NCBI RefSeq assembly: GCF_047948215.1
Contig: NC_134462.1
Location: 117,424,437 to 117,488,436, forward strand
Length of the DNA: 64,000 bases
Direction of reading: 5' to 3'
Origin: Lycorma delicatula
Lineage: Eukaryota; Arthropoda; Insecta; Hemiptera; Fulgoridae
Shown here: positions 34,085 through 46,311 of the stretch, piece after piece
How positions within the stretch are numbered: position 1 is the first letter of the stretch
Layout: each line of letters begins with the position of its first letter
Program-made: the position numbers and the translations under genes
The notes under the pieces: model-generated
The model's input: only the letters and a program-made list of their open reading frames with translations
What the model was told of the DNA's origin: nothing
Databases searched by the model: none

Positions 34085-37000
34085 ACGATAGGTAATAATT
34101 TAGTTGCCTTTATAATTTTAATTTGGTGGGATAAAATTAAAATTACATTGATGAAATTTTCACTTGCATAAAAACATTGTCTATAAGTAATTTACTTGCT
34201 CAGTGAAGTTTTTTATATGAATTTTCGTAGTGCAAATAAAAGGTCATGAAAAAAATTCACATTAAAATCAATCTAGATAAAATTACGTCGTGTTTTTTAT
34301 AAAGTAAAATATTGTTATGGAAGAAAACCGTACGATTTCTAATAATGAGATTTGTTTAACCCGGAATAGCTACAAAATCTTCACAAGTTACCAATTTATA
34401 TACTACTTTTTTTTCACAATAATCTTTTTTTCCCGGCGAAAATAGCTGGAACAGCTATAATAAAGGGGAAAATATGGTTATCTTGCCAGAAATGGGATTG
34501 GAAATCTATACGTTTTATGGTCCAACTAGTTCATCTAGACAAAAAAAAATGTATGTGCGTACGTATGTAAGTATGTGTGTCGCACTGGTTTTGGCCTTAT
34601 ACCTTAGGTTTGATCATATTTTTATTTAATATTTGGCTCAAATATTTCTATATATATGTATATATTTCTATAATATTGCATATATATTGATCGTATTAAT
34701 TTTTTCAAAAATTTTAAGGAGAAGCGATATGGTGAAAAAATAAATTTCGATTTTCTTCAGAGGAATTTTAGGGAAAGTTTTATTAAATCAAATTTGTCAC
34801 CTCTTAAATCAACTCTCACCTCTTAAAATTGCAATGTATGTTTTTTGTTGTTTTGCTCTATCTCTCTTAGGTTTAAATATTTTTTAAAGAATTTTTTGAA
34901 AATTTATACTTCATAATATAGAACAATCAAGAAATATTGAATTTTTTTTAAATTTGTTACCCAGTTACTAAAATACAGAAAAGTTTTTTGAAAAATTTAT
35001 TTTTCATATTTTAGCCTTATTGGTGGTGGGTGGGGGGAGTTAGATTTAGAGAAAACTTTTCTAGAGCGAAGTTGTTAACCTGTATATAAATATTTTTAGA
35101 AAAACATTTCTTAAAATTTATTTCCCACCACTAAAAAATATATATTCTGTGTGTTTTTTTGTTTTTTAGCTCTATTTTAATTTTTGTTATTAATAACCCT
35201 GGAAAGTCATGCAATACTTTGCCAGCTTTCTTCAGATTTATTCAGTTTGACATATTAGTCATAAAAACTCAGATTTTTTGTAATAAGTTGTATAATTAAC
35301 ATAAAAGTTATTTATGTTATTTTTCACCTGGTTTTTTCTTCACCAGTTTCGATAACGGTCTTTGAAATGTGGAGTTTCAGAATGATTTTGAAAATTAGGA
35401 GGAAAATTAGGAGAAGTTTAAAATGAATAATTTTTAAGATAAATAGATAAGGAAAGAAATTTTATTCCAGAACCTTGTAAAGAGATAAAATATTTTAGTG
35501 GGCAATTCGTTAATGTTATCCAGATTGGTGATGGACGTGTAGAAAGCTCCAAAAACCAACTCCAACTTCTTTGTTAAAAATCAATGTTTTGAAGATTAGT
35601 ATCACTAATATTTTGCTTTAAACTTTCGTGGTCTGAGGATTGCAATACAATCCATTCCGTAAATCTTTATAATTTTCTTCTCGGATTAGGTTATTCATCC
35701 ATACCAGATGTGGTCGACCATTCTCTCAGTTTTGTCTAAAGTTTATATTCTGCAGCTCGTCAGAAAACTAGTAGTTGATTTTTACCAAGTATCCTTTTCT
35801 TACCTTCCTACATAAGTTCAAAAATATAGTTTATATACAAATCTTTTATAATAAATCTTTTACGTAAATTGTAAAATGTAATAAAATTCCTTCCAACTTC
35901 CCAGCGTAAGGTAAATTTCTTAGGAATCCCTTTAAATAGCTACATTGTTTTTATTATTCTCAAAATTTTGCCATTTAATTCATTCATTTGCAATGTGCTC
36001 TATTTCTTCTTCTTTACTAACCAAAATTCAGCATTAGCTGATACGATACGTATGCCTGTAGCATTTAGGATCTTCCTTAAAGAAATTCATTAATTTCAAT
36101 AAAATATAATCTATAAATTCCGAAGTTAAGTATTCTTTTCCAGCTCAAAATTAAGCTGTTTTACCTTGTAAGAGATATAAACATTGAAATTTTAGTGCCG
36201 CAGAGCCCCTTTCCTAGAAAGCAGACGTAAAGTATTATTTTTTTTTTTTTAATTATTGAACAATCAATAGTTATGAGTTTTCTCCGTTACTAAAACAGAC
36301 AAATCTTCTCTAACATGCGAACACGCTTTCTAATCAAACCTCTACTGAAACATTTTATTAATTTGCTTATTTTTTCCCATTTTGCTCGTTTCTTAAATTT
36401 ACCGCACTGCTTCAGAGGGTGTAATATTTAGTAGAGATTTGATCATGTAAACATGAGACTTCATCTATCAAGTAAATATATACAACGGATTGTTTCTATT
36501 ACAGGAAGGGATGTATTAATATTTTGCTTTAAACTATCCCAGTATTTCTTACAACGGTAACGAATCTAAAACACCTGAGATTTTAAAGGAACCATTCTAT
36601 GTTAATTTTTCTGATAGCAATGATATTTAAACTATAATCAGACGCTGTGAAAAACATTATGAAAATCTTTCTCCTGCGAGAAAGATTTTCATGAGTAAAT
36701 ATCAAAACATTTCGGTAGGCTTGATATGCTAATATACAGCAGTATTTGTGAATCGGTGAAGAACGCAATGGGCTACCACTTCACTCCTGACTTACTATAC
36801 TAAGCCTGGAAGGAATGTTTGAAATTCTTACGGATAGCTGTGTCATTCTTACGAGCTACTTATAATTCAAGTTTGGTCACTTATTATACACAAGTGGACA
36901 TAACTTATGAAAACGGAATAAAAACTAACGAGTGTTTATAATAACGAGTACGCTATAAGACTTATCGATCGTTTTTTATAACGAATATTTTTTGAATATT

Positions 37001-37726
37001 TTATTCAAAAAATTAAAAATCGAATTTTTAAAATTGTATAGTTGTATTTTCATGTTTATTATAACAAATAATAGGCTGTATCATAAGGAACCTAAGTTTC
37101 TTTTGATATACTGATTACAAAATTTATAGAACATCCTATTTACCCGGAAACTAACTTAGTAAATATATTTACTTCCTCAGGATGTATTACTCTAAATATT
37201 TTTAAATTTCCTTTGATGATCACTTCCAATAACTAAAAAAAATATTCTGTAATATTAAAAATATGCATATGATTAATATAATCATCCAATCATATACTGA
37301 CATCCGTTAAGTAATTTAAAAATATTCACACGAACAGACATGAAATTTCCACAAAACAGATACATATATTCTAAACTGAGGGCTAAACGTTTATTGATTA
37401 TGAATTTCCGTTTAAAAATTCAGTTATTTAGCGGCATTATTATTTGTTCTTTTTTTAAAAAGAAGCATATTTTAGTTAAACAACTGATCGCTTTTTTTGT
37501 TTTATAAATAAGGCATATATACTCATTAATACAGTATTGGTTGGTTGACCCCTAATGAAAAAAAGGTAAAACGAAAAAAGGAAACACCCGCATTATAATA
37601 ATATAGTGGAGATATCATGTTAATAAACCCAATAAAACCATTAATTGGATGGAATATTTCTTTTCTTTTCATTATTCTATTTTGCTTATTTTCATTTGTA
37701 TTCTTTTCTTTCACCTTATGAAAACT

Positions 37727-37728
<2 letters not shown>
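34085..37728. other. Unassigned AT-rich sequence
   Basis: No gene recognised. Part of it (about 34430-35300) looks like a dispersed repeat: CCCGGCGAAAATAGCTGG at about 34432, GTGCGTACGTATGTAAGT at about 34555, and GGAAAGTCATGCAATACTTT at about 35191, the last resembling 7905-7930. The perfect hairpin at 36659-36692 lies here. Confidence 0.4.
36659..36692. repeat. Perfect 15-bp hairpin with CTGC loop
   Basis: ATGAAAATCTTTCTC (36659-36673) and GAGAAAGATTTTCAT (36678-36692) are exact reverse complements around a 4-base loop. Confidence 0.95.

Positions 37729-37787
<59 letters not shown>
37729..37787. repeat. (AT)n microsatellite
   Basis: About 59 bases of uninterrupted AT. Confidence 0.95.
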
Positions 37788-37792
<5 letters not shown>

Positions 37793-38048
37793 ACGTATAC
37801 AATTAAATACCGAAATAACATAACATCAAAACAAATAATTAAACAATAAAATGGGATTGTGATTTGACTCTGACAACTTATTTAACTACAACGGATTGGC
37901 TTGTTATTTAAAAGCAATTAACTTATTTCTTTTTGTGGAATTTATTTAAATATTTATCAGTGGAAATTGAATAATTTGTAAAACAATTTTCAGTAAAAAC
38001 ATACGGTCATAATTCTTTGGGATAATAATTGCTTCAAGAACAAAATGT

Positions 38049-38049
<1 letters not shown>

Positions 38050-38105
<56 letters not shown>
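38050..38105. repeat. (AT)n microsatellite
   Basis: About 56 bases of AT, 260 bases after the previous array. Confidence 0.95.
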
Positions 38106-38110
<5 letters not shown>

Positions 38111-39545
38111 CGGTGACGTTTTAGTTTTCTTTCCGTTTAGCTTTATCTTTATTGAAAGATACAATTAATTATTTCATATAAAAAATTTGGTTTCACCAAG
38201 TAATCGGCGTTTCACGATTACATTATCTCAGTTGTTTTACTTTAAAATGTTTTCTAATTGTTTGTTTTAAAACCCGTGTTTTCCCGTAAGAAACCCCTGT
38301 CCACCATCCGATGAAATCACTAAAAAGATTTTTTTTTTTTTGATCATCTACCTAAAAATAAGTAAGTTTGTTAAACATATTTATATGGGTTTCGACAGAG
38401 ATAATTTAAAAATGATCTTTGAACTACGTTATTGACTTCATTTTTTGTGGATACATTTTATTTTTTATTTTATTTTTAATACTAAAGTATATTTAAGTTT
38501 ATAATATATATATAAAATTCTATTTTATAAAGCCATCTTAATTTATTATTTTATACTTTTTATAACTAATATTAACGATTTGCAAGAAAAGATTCAACAG
38601 CCTCTGTTAAAAACTGGTGTAGGCAATATTTCTTTATTAAAATTTAAAATCAAAAGCATTTACATGAAGATAATTTTCGTAAAAGAAAAGATCACATGGG
38701 TTTTTGTGTGTTTTATGTAGACATAAAATTTTGTTTTATAAATATATATATATTTAAGATTTATTTTCAATTTTTTTCTATAGGTTTTAAATTATTTTAT
38801 TGTTTATTTTGCTATGCATGTTTTCAATTTTTGATAAATCAGTCATTATAACTGGGCAATTAAGTTAGCTCTAGTTTATCTGAAATATGAACCTTTGTTG
38901 AAATGTCGGAAATTGATTGAACTTGGAAGCAGCAGATGCGTACAATTTACAAAGCGGATTTAATTTTATAAGTTGGAAGAGAAAATCTTCATTATCAATT
39001 CAGGAAAAATTTTAAGAAAAGTTTTAGGGTTAGATAGAAAAGGTATTTTAATCATAAAGGATTGAAAAAAAAATAAAAGTTACAATTCGATATATTTTAA
39101 CAGTTAAGGAATCAGTATGTTTATGTCCGCTAAGGAATTAGGTTTTCCAGTGAAATGGCACTTTTGAAAAATTTTAAAAAGAAAAAATGCTGAACATCAG
39201 AAAAGTCGTTAAATCGGATGAGTTTAACTTTATAAATTGCTACATTTTTTATAAAAATTGTAAAATGATAGGATGGTTGTTATCTCTGGTTCTACTGAAA
39301 AAAAAATTTTCGTTTTTCGTGTAACCACCAGATAGAAAAGGAAAAATTATTTAAAATATAATGATTTTTTTTCTTTTAATATGTTGGTTTTTTGTTTTAA
39401 ATAGTGACAGGATTGTCAAGAGGACATATCTGAATATGAAAATAGTGATTATTACAACATTTAAAAAAAAAACAAAAATACACAATAACGGTGTACTAAG
39501 TGGACAACAGACACAATTCAACGCAATAAAAAATTTGACAAAATT
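38106..39545. other. AT-rich stretch, nothing recognised
   Basis: No supported feature. Confidence 0.4.
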
Positions 39546-39551
39546 GCCCAC

Positions 39552-40065
39552 GGGCCTACCTTGACGGAGTTGTAATTTTGCAAACTGAGAATGTGCGATA
39601 CCTAGGTCCACCTCGATCGTGAACTTTCCACGTCTACTGGAAAGTTCATATGAGAGAGAAGAGAAAGTAACTTGAGATAAAGTTCAAGGAAATGTTCTGG
39701 TTGTTGGGCAGAAGTTATCGTTTGTCCTTGTCTCATAAGTTGCTGGTATACTCAACAATTATAAAACCTATGTGAACCTAGTACCGCTAGTAGAAGTAAT
39801 GTCAATATCTTACAGCGATTTCAGAATAAGCTAGCGAAGCGTATAACAGAGACACCTTGGTTTACAAGAAACAATGAGATCCAGAGTTATTTAGATTTAT
39901 AGTCCGTGCGGGAGGAGAGAACGTTTCAGTTCCAAGTTCTAACTTCGGCTTAACCACACACATCACTTGGCAGTGAACCTACTGAACAACGGGGATGATA
40001 TTAGAAAGTTAAACTGATTGCACTTTCTAGACCTAAGCATCCCTATGGTATTTTAATGTGTCTAT
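39552..40065 (+). mobile_element. Jockey-like LINE C-terminal fragment
   Basis: The + strand reads VRYLGPPRS and frame-shifted equivalents of the block VRYLGLHLDxxLTWKxHI at about 39590-39650. At about 39700-39770 is GRSYRLSLSHKLLVYSTIIK (cf. LLGRKSxLSLxNKLLLYKTILKP). Next come LTAISE and an ITETPWF-like piece at about 39840-39870, then a stretch close to VRAGGENVSVPSSNFGLTTH (cf. VREEIxxxSxxYxxRLxTHxN). Stops and frame changes show decay. A short inverted repeat GAACTTTCCA/TGGAAAGTTC lies at about 39620-39646. The endonuclease and RT core are missing, so it is 5'-truncated. Confidence 0.75.
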
Positions 40066-40410
40066 TGTAAACTCGGATATGAGTATTGTGCATTATCTGT
40101 TCGACTATTAATTTCAAATTTGTTACAAATACTTTTCTTTTTTCTTAAAATTGAATAATCGTTTCTTTTCTCTTACTAATTATCATATCTTATTTTGCTT
40201 TCTATTTTTCGAATGTTGTTGAGTGTCATTCATAATTGCTAACTGTATTGGCTTGGCGTAAAGTTTTCATAATACGAGTGTGTAATTTTTGAGGAGTTTC
40301 GTTGAGGACTCCTTATCAAATGTTTGGGATATGATTCAATTTACAAAAGGATTATGAAAATTTAACCGATTGTAAATAAGCTTTGAAACAATTAAAAAAT
40401 CCCAAATTTA
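40066..40410. other. Unassigned spacer
   Basis: No supported feature between the jockey-like end and the SINE nest. Confidence 0.4.
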
Positions 40411-40414
40411 AAGA

Positions 40415-40522
40415 AAACCCACCTTACTAGTTTAATCGTTAACTCTTCGTCGCAATTCAGTTGTTTGTCAGCTGATTTTTGAAGTCGAAGGCTCTGAAGT
40501 TCAAATCCTGGTAAAAGCTGTC
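40415..40522 (+). mobile_element. SINE family A, outer copy, left part
   Basis: The head of a + strand family A SINE: AACCCACCTTACTAG, then TCAGCTGATTTTTGAAGTCG and GTTCAAATCCTGGTAAAAG. It stops where a reverse-oriented SINE begins and resumes at about 40804. The head is strongly diverged. Confidence 0.8.
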
Positions 40523-40802
40523 TTTTCCTGTTTAGCCTCCGGGAATTACCGTTCAGATATTACTTCAGAGGATGAATGAGGATGATATGTATGATTGTAG
40601 ATGAAGTGTATTCTCAGTTCGACAATTCCTGAGATGTATGGTTAACTGAAACCCAAACACCGAAGAACATCGGTATCCACGATCTAGTAATTAAATCCGT
40701 ATAAAAGAAACTGCCTTTACTAGGACTTGAAGGCTGGAACTCTCGACTTCCAAATCAGCTGATTTTCAAAGACGCGTTCGCTACTAGACCAACCCGTTGG
40801 GT
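40523..40802 (-). mobile_element. SINE family A, inner copy, full length and reversed
   Basis: On the minus strand it runs from AACGGGTTGGTCTAGTAGCG to AAACAGG, matching the family along its whole length, including the AAATCAGCTGATTTGGAAGT and TAAACAGG segments. Its insertion site lies within the outer SINE. The outer consensus there is TAAAGTCAGTTATTT, and a version of it occurs on both sides (AAAAGCTGTC at about 40513, AAAAGTCAGT at about 40805), as expected for a target-site duplication that has diverged. No long GAAA tail remains. Confidence 0.85.
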
Positions 40803-40803
40803 T

Positions 40804-40975
40804 CAAAAGTCAGTTAGTTGTTTTTATACGGATTTGAACACAAGACAGTAGAAGTGGACGACACCGATGTACTTTGGTGGTCGGGGTAAAATTAACCAAA
40901 TTTCTCCTGAATGGTCGTCCCGAGTTTGTACAAAACTACATCTCATTTACACGTCACACATATATTTTCATCTTA
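40804..40975 (+). mobile_element. SINE family A, outer copy, right part
   Basis: Continuation of the outer SINE: AAAAGTCAGTTAGTTG, TATACGGATTTGAACAC, GTACTTTGGTGGTCGG, AATGGTCGTC and ACAAAACTACATCTCATTT. The final 3' segment and GAAA tail are lost. Confidence 0.85.
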
Positions 40976-42240
40976 TTGGTCGATTTTGCTTATTGTTTAC
41001 TAGTTGACGTAACATAAGTCGATATCGCTGAGAAAACAATCCTAGTAGTAATGATAATTGCAAACATACTTCAAAAGTTCTTAACAAAATTTTATTATAA
41101 ATTTGGATTTTTCATTGTAATAATAATGTTAACAAATAAAATATAAAATTAAATTATTTATATGTTGTTTATAAAAACTAAATAATTGTTCTTTTAGTAA
41201 TGTTTCACCTATGCAGAAGAACTGTTACAACGGGACTAACAGAGTAATTTCCTCTGAGTCGAAAAACAATAGTAATTGAAACTATTCTATGCGCTAAAGA
41301 ATAACGCTTGAACTTAAATTAAAAAAAAAATACGATTCAAATACAAAAATGTTCTCATCTTTTGAAACGAGTTAAAATTATAAAATGGAAATTTCCATAA
41401 ACTTCAAAATTATATTTAATAAATATATTAATAATATTAAATTTAATGCCATAATTTTAAGAACAGGTTACCAAAATTTCATTCGTCTTCCTCAAGTGCT
41501 TTCGGCTATTCTATCATCTTCAAGAGGAATTTATAATTAAAATATATGAAACATGTAAAATTCACGTAATAAAATTAAATATATAACTACTGATCATGTT
41601 GTAATGTAAAAGTGATAAGTTAAAGTAACCAGCCGTTTTATAAGAGTATCACAATTGTTATGAAATCTATAGTTTGTGGAATCAGTTTAATGTAACCATT
41701 TGACTAGATTGTTCCTGTGGTAGGATTTTTTCGTTTTAACTTTCTAAATGTGATATTTAAATTAAAAATTTATATTTGTATTATAATAATTATAATATCA
41801 TGAATATTTTGTATAATTTCTGAACGAAATTATTGTCATCGAATAAACATAAAAACGATTAAATGAAATTTCTTTCATACCATTTTCCTAGACTACAGTG
41901 TAAATTCTGCACTTTAAAATAAAATACTAAAAAAATAAACTAATATTCAAGAAAAAAGTATTTCAAATGGTTTTTATTGAGGCGTCAATAGAATAGTTTT
42001 TACGTATATAGATTTTTGACTCTGTTTATTCTAAGTCGAACTTATTTTTTATTAAAGTAAGGGTCATATTTGAAGTAATTCGTCTGGAGCTATAATTTTT
42101 TTTAATGTGTACTTTTTCCGTATAAAATGAATATATCTTTTTATTAATCAATATGACCTATCTGTTTGTAGATCTAATAAGAGGAATCGGCAAAGATTTA
42201 TTACTGTTAAATATTTAAGTATTTTGTAAAGATTATGTCT
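40976..42240. other. AT-rich stretch, nothing recognised
   Basis: No supported feature. Confidence 0.4.
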
Positions 42241-42460
42241 GTGTGTATGTGTATGTGCGTGCGTCTATCATTTCTTAGGTGAATGAAACAGACAGAGCGT
42301 AGCTAGAATAACAGAATGTAGCGTGGCGGGTGTTAATTAGACCATGCTAATTACGGCATCAAAACATCTCCCTAGTCATCTATGCCACACGGCCACGCTG
42401 TTATAGCGACATGGTACTTGTGTAGGATAGTAGTATATCTGACTGTAGCGGGTAACAATT
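42241..42460. other. GC-richer patch, unassigned
   Basis: Clearly less AT-rich than its surroundings, with several CG dinucleotides (for example GTAGCGTGGCGGGTG and CACACGGCCACGCTG). No coding frame or known repeat seen. Confidence 0.35.
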
Positions 42461-42948
42461 CACAATCTCTTTAAATTACTCAGTAATTGTAATTTACCTT
42501 GTTTACAGAGCTCGCTATCTAAACTCTTAACTTATTCAGTAGGATATATTATTTCTTAAGTACTTTAAACTCACGCAAGAATTAATTTGATTTTAGCTTT
42601 TCTTTAGCATTGATTAAACTTCATTTATTAGGTGCGTAGTACCTTTTACCTATTGCATATATTATGTAATTTTATTACCGTAAACTATCGCTCATTAATT
42701 CCAGATTTTTTTATTTTTTTAATTTCAAAGTAATTATTTTTCTAATAATATTTGCTTTAATTACCAGCTATATTAATTTAAATTTTTTTATATTATTCTA
42801 TCTTCTGACAGGTTTTAACCCAGTGGTACTTCATTACTTAATCTTGTAATTTCAAAAAAATATCTTGTAGTAGGTATACTGAATATCTTACCTATTAAAA
42901 AGCCACGTTTTAAATAAAATGCATAATGCAGATTTTACAGAAGAACTG

Positions 42949-42950
<2 letters not shown>
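42461..42950. other. AT-rich stretch, nothing recognised
   Basis: No supported feature. Confidence 0.4.

Positions 42951-42951
<1 letters not shown>

Positions 42952-42989
<38 letters not shown>
42952..42989. repeat. (AT)n microsatellite
   Basis: About 38 bases of AT repeats. Confidence 0.9.
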
Positions 42990-42992
<3 letters not shown>

Positions 42993-44720
42993 ATTTTAAT
43001 CGGTCAAATCTTACAGAATACAAAAAAATAAATGTTACCAATAGATTCTTTTTTTGTTTGTTAATTTTGTCAAGAAACCACAAGCTGTACCCAGTAAGAG
43101 TTATGTTATATGATGATGATAAATGATTGTTTTGAATACTTTCAGTAATATTAAAAAAGTTAAAAGATGTAAAAAAAGATAGTAATAAATGAAACTACGG
43201 TTTTTGTAAACATTAAATTTTTTTTTTTTTTATGGTATAGTTAAAATATGATTCAAGAAATATTCAAAACACCAAGCATTTACAACTTATAATAAATAAA
43301 TGATAATAAATAATAATTTTTAAATTAACTGTCTTGTAGGTAATAATATAATCAAAGTTAATATAAAAAAAATCGCTTACCTACAACTCATTTTACTCAA
43401 TTTACTTTAGTGGTAAAGAGCAAATTGTGTGAAGGAAATTTTTAAGTAACAAATAATATGTTTGTTGTTAGAAAATTGTTAAATATGTTATAAAAAAAAG
43501 AAAAAAAAACAGCGCTGAATAGAAAGAAAATAGTCAGCACACTCCTGCAAACAAATAAACTTAAAAAAATTTTTAACTCTTCAGGAAATTTAGAATTAAT
43601 ATTAGCGACTTTTTGAAAAATTATGCATCCATTTTTTTTTAATTTTTAAAAAATAAAATAAAAAAATTAAACTACGCTGAGCCTAGTTTTTTTTTTTTTA
43701 AATTGCAGGACTGATTTATAAAATAATTTTGTTTCCAGAGAGTAGGTTGGTATACACTTCTTAATGTCTGATTTTATCTACATAATAATACTCTGGTTTG
43801 TTTTATATTGTTTATAATACAATTACTATGCTTTAAATAGAACTATAAAACTAAATAATAAACAAACTAAATTTAGAATTTTTAAATTAACCCATATTAT
43901 TTTCACATAATTTAAAATCTGTCGCACAGATGCAAAAAGGAATAAGTCAGCAATAAAAAAATTTGAGATAATAAATCTGCGCTTCTGCATGCACAACTGC
44001 ATCAGAATATATGTTTAAGTCGTTGCAAAACCTATTAAAATGTTGTTAAATTTAAGGAAAAAATCTTTCTAATTCTGCAGAAGGAGATGGGTTACTACCC
44101 ACTTCATCTTCTATAGCAAAAAGGAAGTTATTAACAATACAGCATGTAGATGCGGTACAAGTATAATCACTTCACTGTTTTTCTTCTTTTTTTTAAAAAA
44201 AATAAGTCTTTTCTAATAACCATTAAACCTACTTTACCATAATTATAACGATAGAAATATAAAAAAAATTTCCATTAGATTGATGCATTAAAATAATATA
44301 ATATTCTTCCCTCCAGATTGGTATCAAACAGCTGATAAAAACACAGATGAGAACACCAGTTTTAATAATGATTTTTTTGTATTTTCTGGTGTATAATAAG
44401 CAGGTTATCTATAATAAGAGCTCAATATAATGGAATGTTTAATACTGAAAAAACTGTCATACGAAATTCCTTAACAAAAATAAGTATAGGTACATTATTG
44501 CAAAACTGCAGTAAAATTTAGCATAAAACACTAGCACAATATAATTTTCAAGTTCCATTTCCAAAACGGGTAATTATAATATAGAATTTAAAAAAAAATA
44601 ATCTACTTATTTAGGGAGAATTCCGAAAAGTATATGCAATTATTGTAAATCTTTAAACTTTCATATCCCACAGTAATAAATGACCGAGTCCAGTTGAAAA
44701 GAAATAGTATCTTTTGAAAA
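42990..44720. other. AT-rich stretch, nothing recognised
   Basis: Runs of A and T; no gene or dispersed repeat recognised. Confidence 0.4.
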
Positions 44721-44721
44721 C

Positions 44722-46311
44722 AGGGTCGTAGAATAATTAGAAAAAAAATTAACTATTGAAATGTTATTATTGATTCAAGGAGAATGAAACTAACGATACT
44801 TTTCAAAATATACCTAGTTACATTTAGGCACGTGTTCCATCTCTGTGTGTCTTTTCTTATTCCACTAGTAAAAAAATTGTTCACCTCGATATCTGAGCCA
44901 CTCTTTTACAGCCCTTTTACCTCCTCATAATCTCCAATACTGCTATGTTAAAAGTTTTGAGAGAAGAAAACGAAAACAAAATCTGATGATGCAAGATCCG
45001 GGAATGCTAGATGGGTACGGCAACCCCTCCCAACACAACTTTTAGCTTTCCACGTCTTTATAGAACTATCGTAGCGGGCGTTAATTAAGAATCATTCCTT
45101 TGAGTGAAAACCAAGTAGTTACCTCCTTACAGTGGACTCCATTGTATTTTATAGCATATCTCAGTAGTACTCGCTATTGGTTATCCTTTATTCTAACAAC
45201 TAATCGCATTAAATTCGATGGTTATAGTCCCAAAATATCATTCTCATCATTTTACCGGCTGAAACGTAAGTTTTGAGTTTTCCTGCCGGGTGAACTTAGA
45301 TGTTTCCTTTGTTTATTATAATATTTGAATTACAGTTCAAAACGATGAATTCATGTTTTATTCCCTTTTATTACGCGATCTAACATATAACTAGAAGTAA
45401 GCCTAAGGTTTACTAAGGTACCTTCCGCTAACACACCGAGTTGGTCAAGTGGTAAACGCGTCTTTCCAAATCAGATGCTTGGAAGTCGAGAGTTCCACGT
45501 TCAAGACCTAATTAAGTCAGTTATTTTTATACGGATTTGAATTCTAGATCGGTGATATTTGGTGGTTGGATTTCAATTAACCACACATCTCAGGAACGGT
45601 CGAACTGAGATTGTACAAGACTATACTTCATTTACACTCATACATATCATCCTCTGAAATAACACCTGAACGGTGATTCCCGGAGGCTAAACAGGAGAAA
45701 GTAAGCAGGGTACCTTCCGCTAAAAACCATTATTTCTGTTCCGTACGAGTATAAATTCGAGTGACTTTGTTACTGTTAGTCACCGTTAGAATTGAACAGA
45801 CACTCATTACCACAAAACGGGTAATTCATACTCGCACTTCAAATTTTAGCGCTTTCCAAAATTCGTATGCACCTTCCTTGAGAATAAAATCATTATTACG
45901 ATTTTACAAAGCGTCAATCGAAACTAGCACCGGTCTTCGCAATGAAGAAAATTTCTAACACTGGTTATGCTCGATTTAAACCCTTCAATCTTCCGATAAA
46001 AATGTTCACGGTTAATACACTATTTAACATACTGTAAAAACATCTTCGAGTGAATTTCGGCCTGATTTACACCTTTCAGTAAATAAAAATCTTATTATAA
46101 CACCAGTTCTTCCACGTTCTTCCAGTACGTTTTAATCGGAGCTGACATTTTGAAATAAACAATAGAGGTTAAAAGAGTAGAAATTCTTTTCGAACAGCTG
46201 ACATTCTCTATCTCGGAATATCGACTTAAACGTCATAGTTCAGTCTAACGTTAAACTATTGAATAGTTTTTCGGCTTTTGCTATTTTTTGCTGTAATTAT
46301 TGAACGACCGT
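44722..46311 (-). mobile_element. mariner (Tc1/mariner) DNA transposon, split by a SINE
   Basis: The ends carry an inverted repeat. GGGTCGTAGAATAATTA (about 44723-44739) matches the reverse complement of the right end (CGGTCGTTCAATAATTACAG, 46291-46310). On the minus strand the transposase starts at 46148 with MSAPIKTYWKN. Frame-shifted pieces KGVNQAEIHSKMFLQYVK and REHFYRKIEGFKSSITSVR follow, as in mariner N-termini. After the SINE comes HPAGKLKTYVSAGKMMRMIF (cf. SAGKVMxTVFWD). DLASSDFVFVFFSQNF matches the PYSPDLAPSDFHLF block with its third acidic residue, and GIRKDTQRWNTCL is the C-terminal block. Stops and frameshifts are frequent. Without the SINE and one duplication, the element is about 1.30 kb, the usual mariner length. 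Confidence 0.85.
45417..45723 (+). mobile_element. SINE family A inserted in the mariner
   Basis: A nearly complete + strand SINE (about 45432-45708) runs from ACACACCGAGTTGGTCAAGT to CGGAGGCTAAACAGG and an A/G-rich tail. A perfect 15-base duplication GGTACCTTCCGCTAA flanks it (45417-45431 and 45709-45723). The insertion lies about 140 codons into the transposase, upstream of the first catalytic Asp. Confidence 0.95.

Noticed and set aside
45761..45958. + strand 65-codon frame
   Set aside because: Antisense of the mariner transposase N-terminal half.
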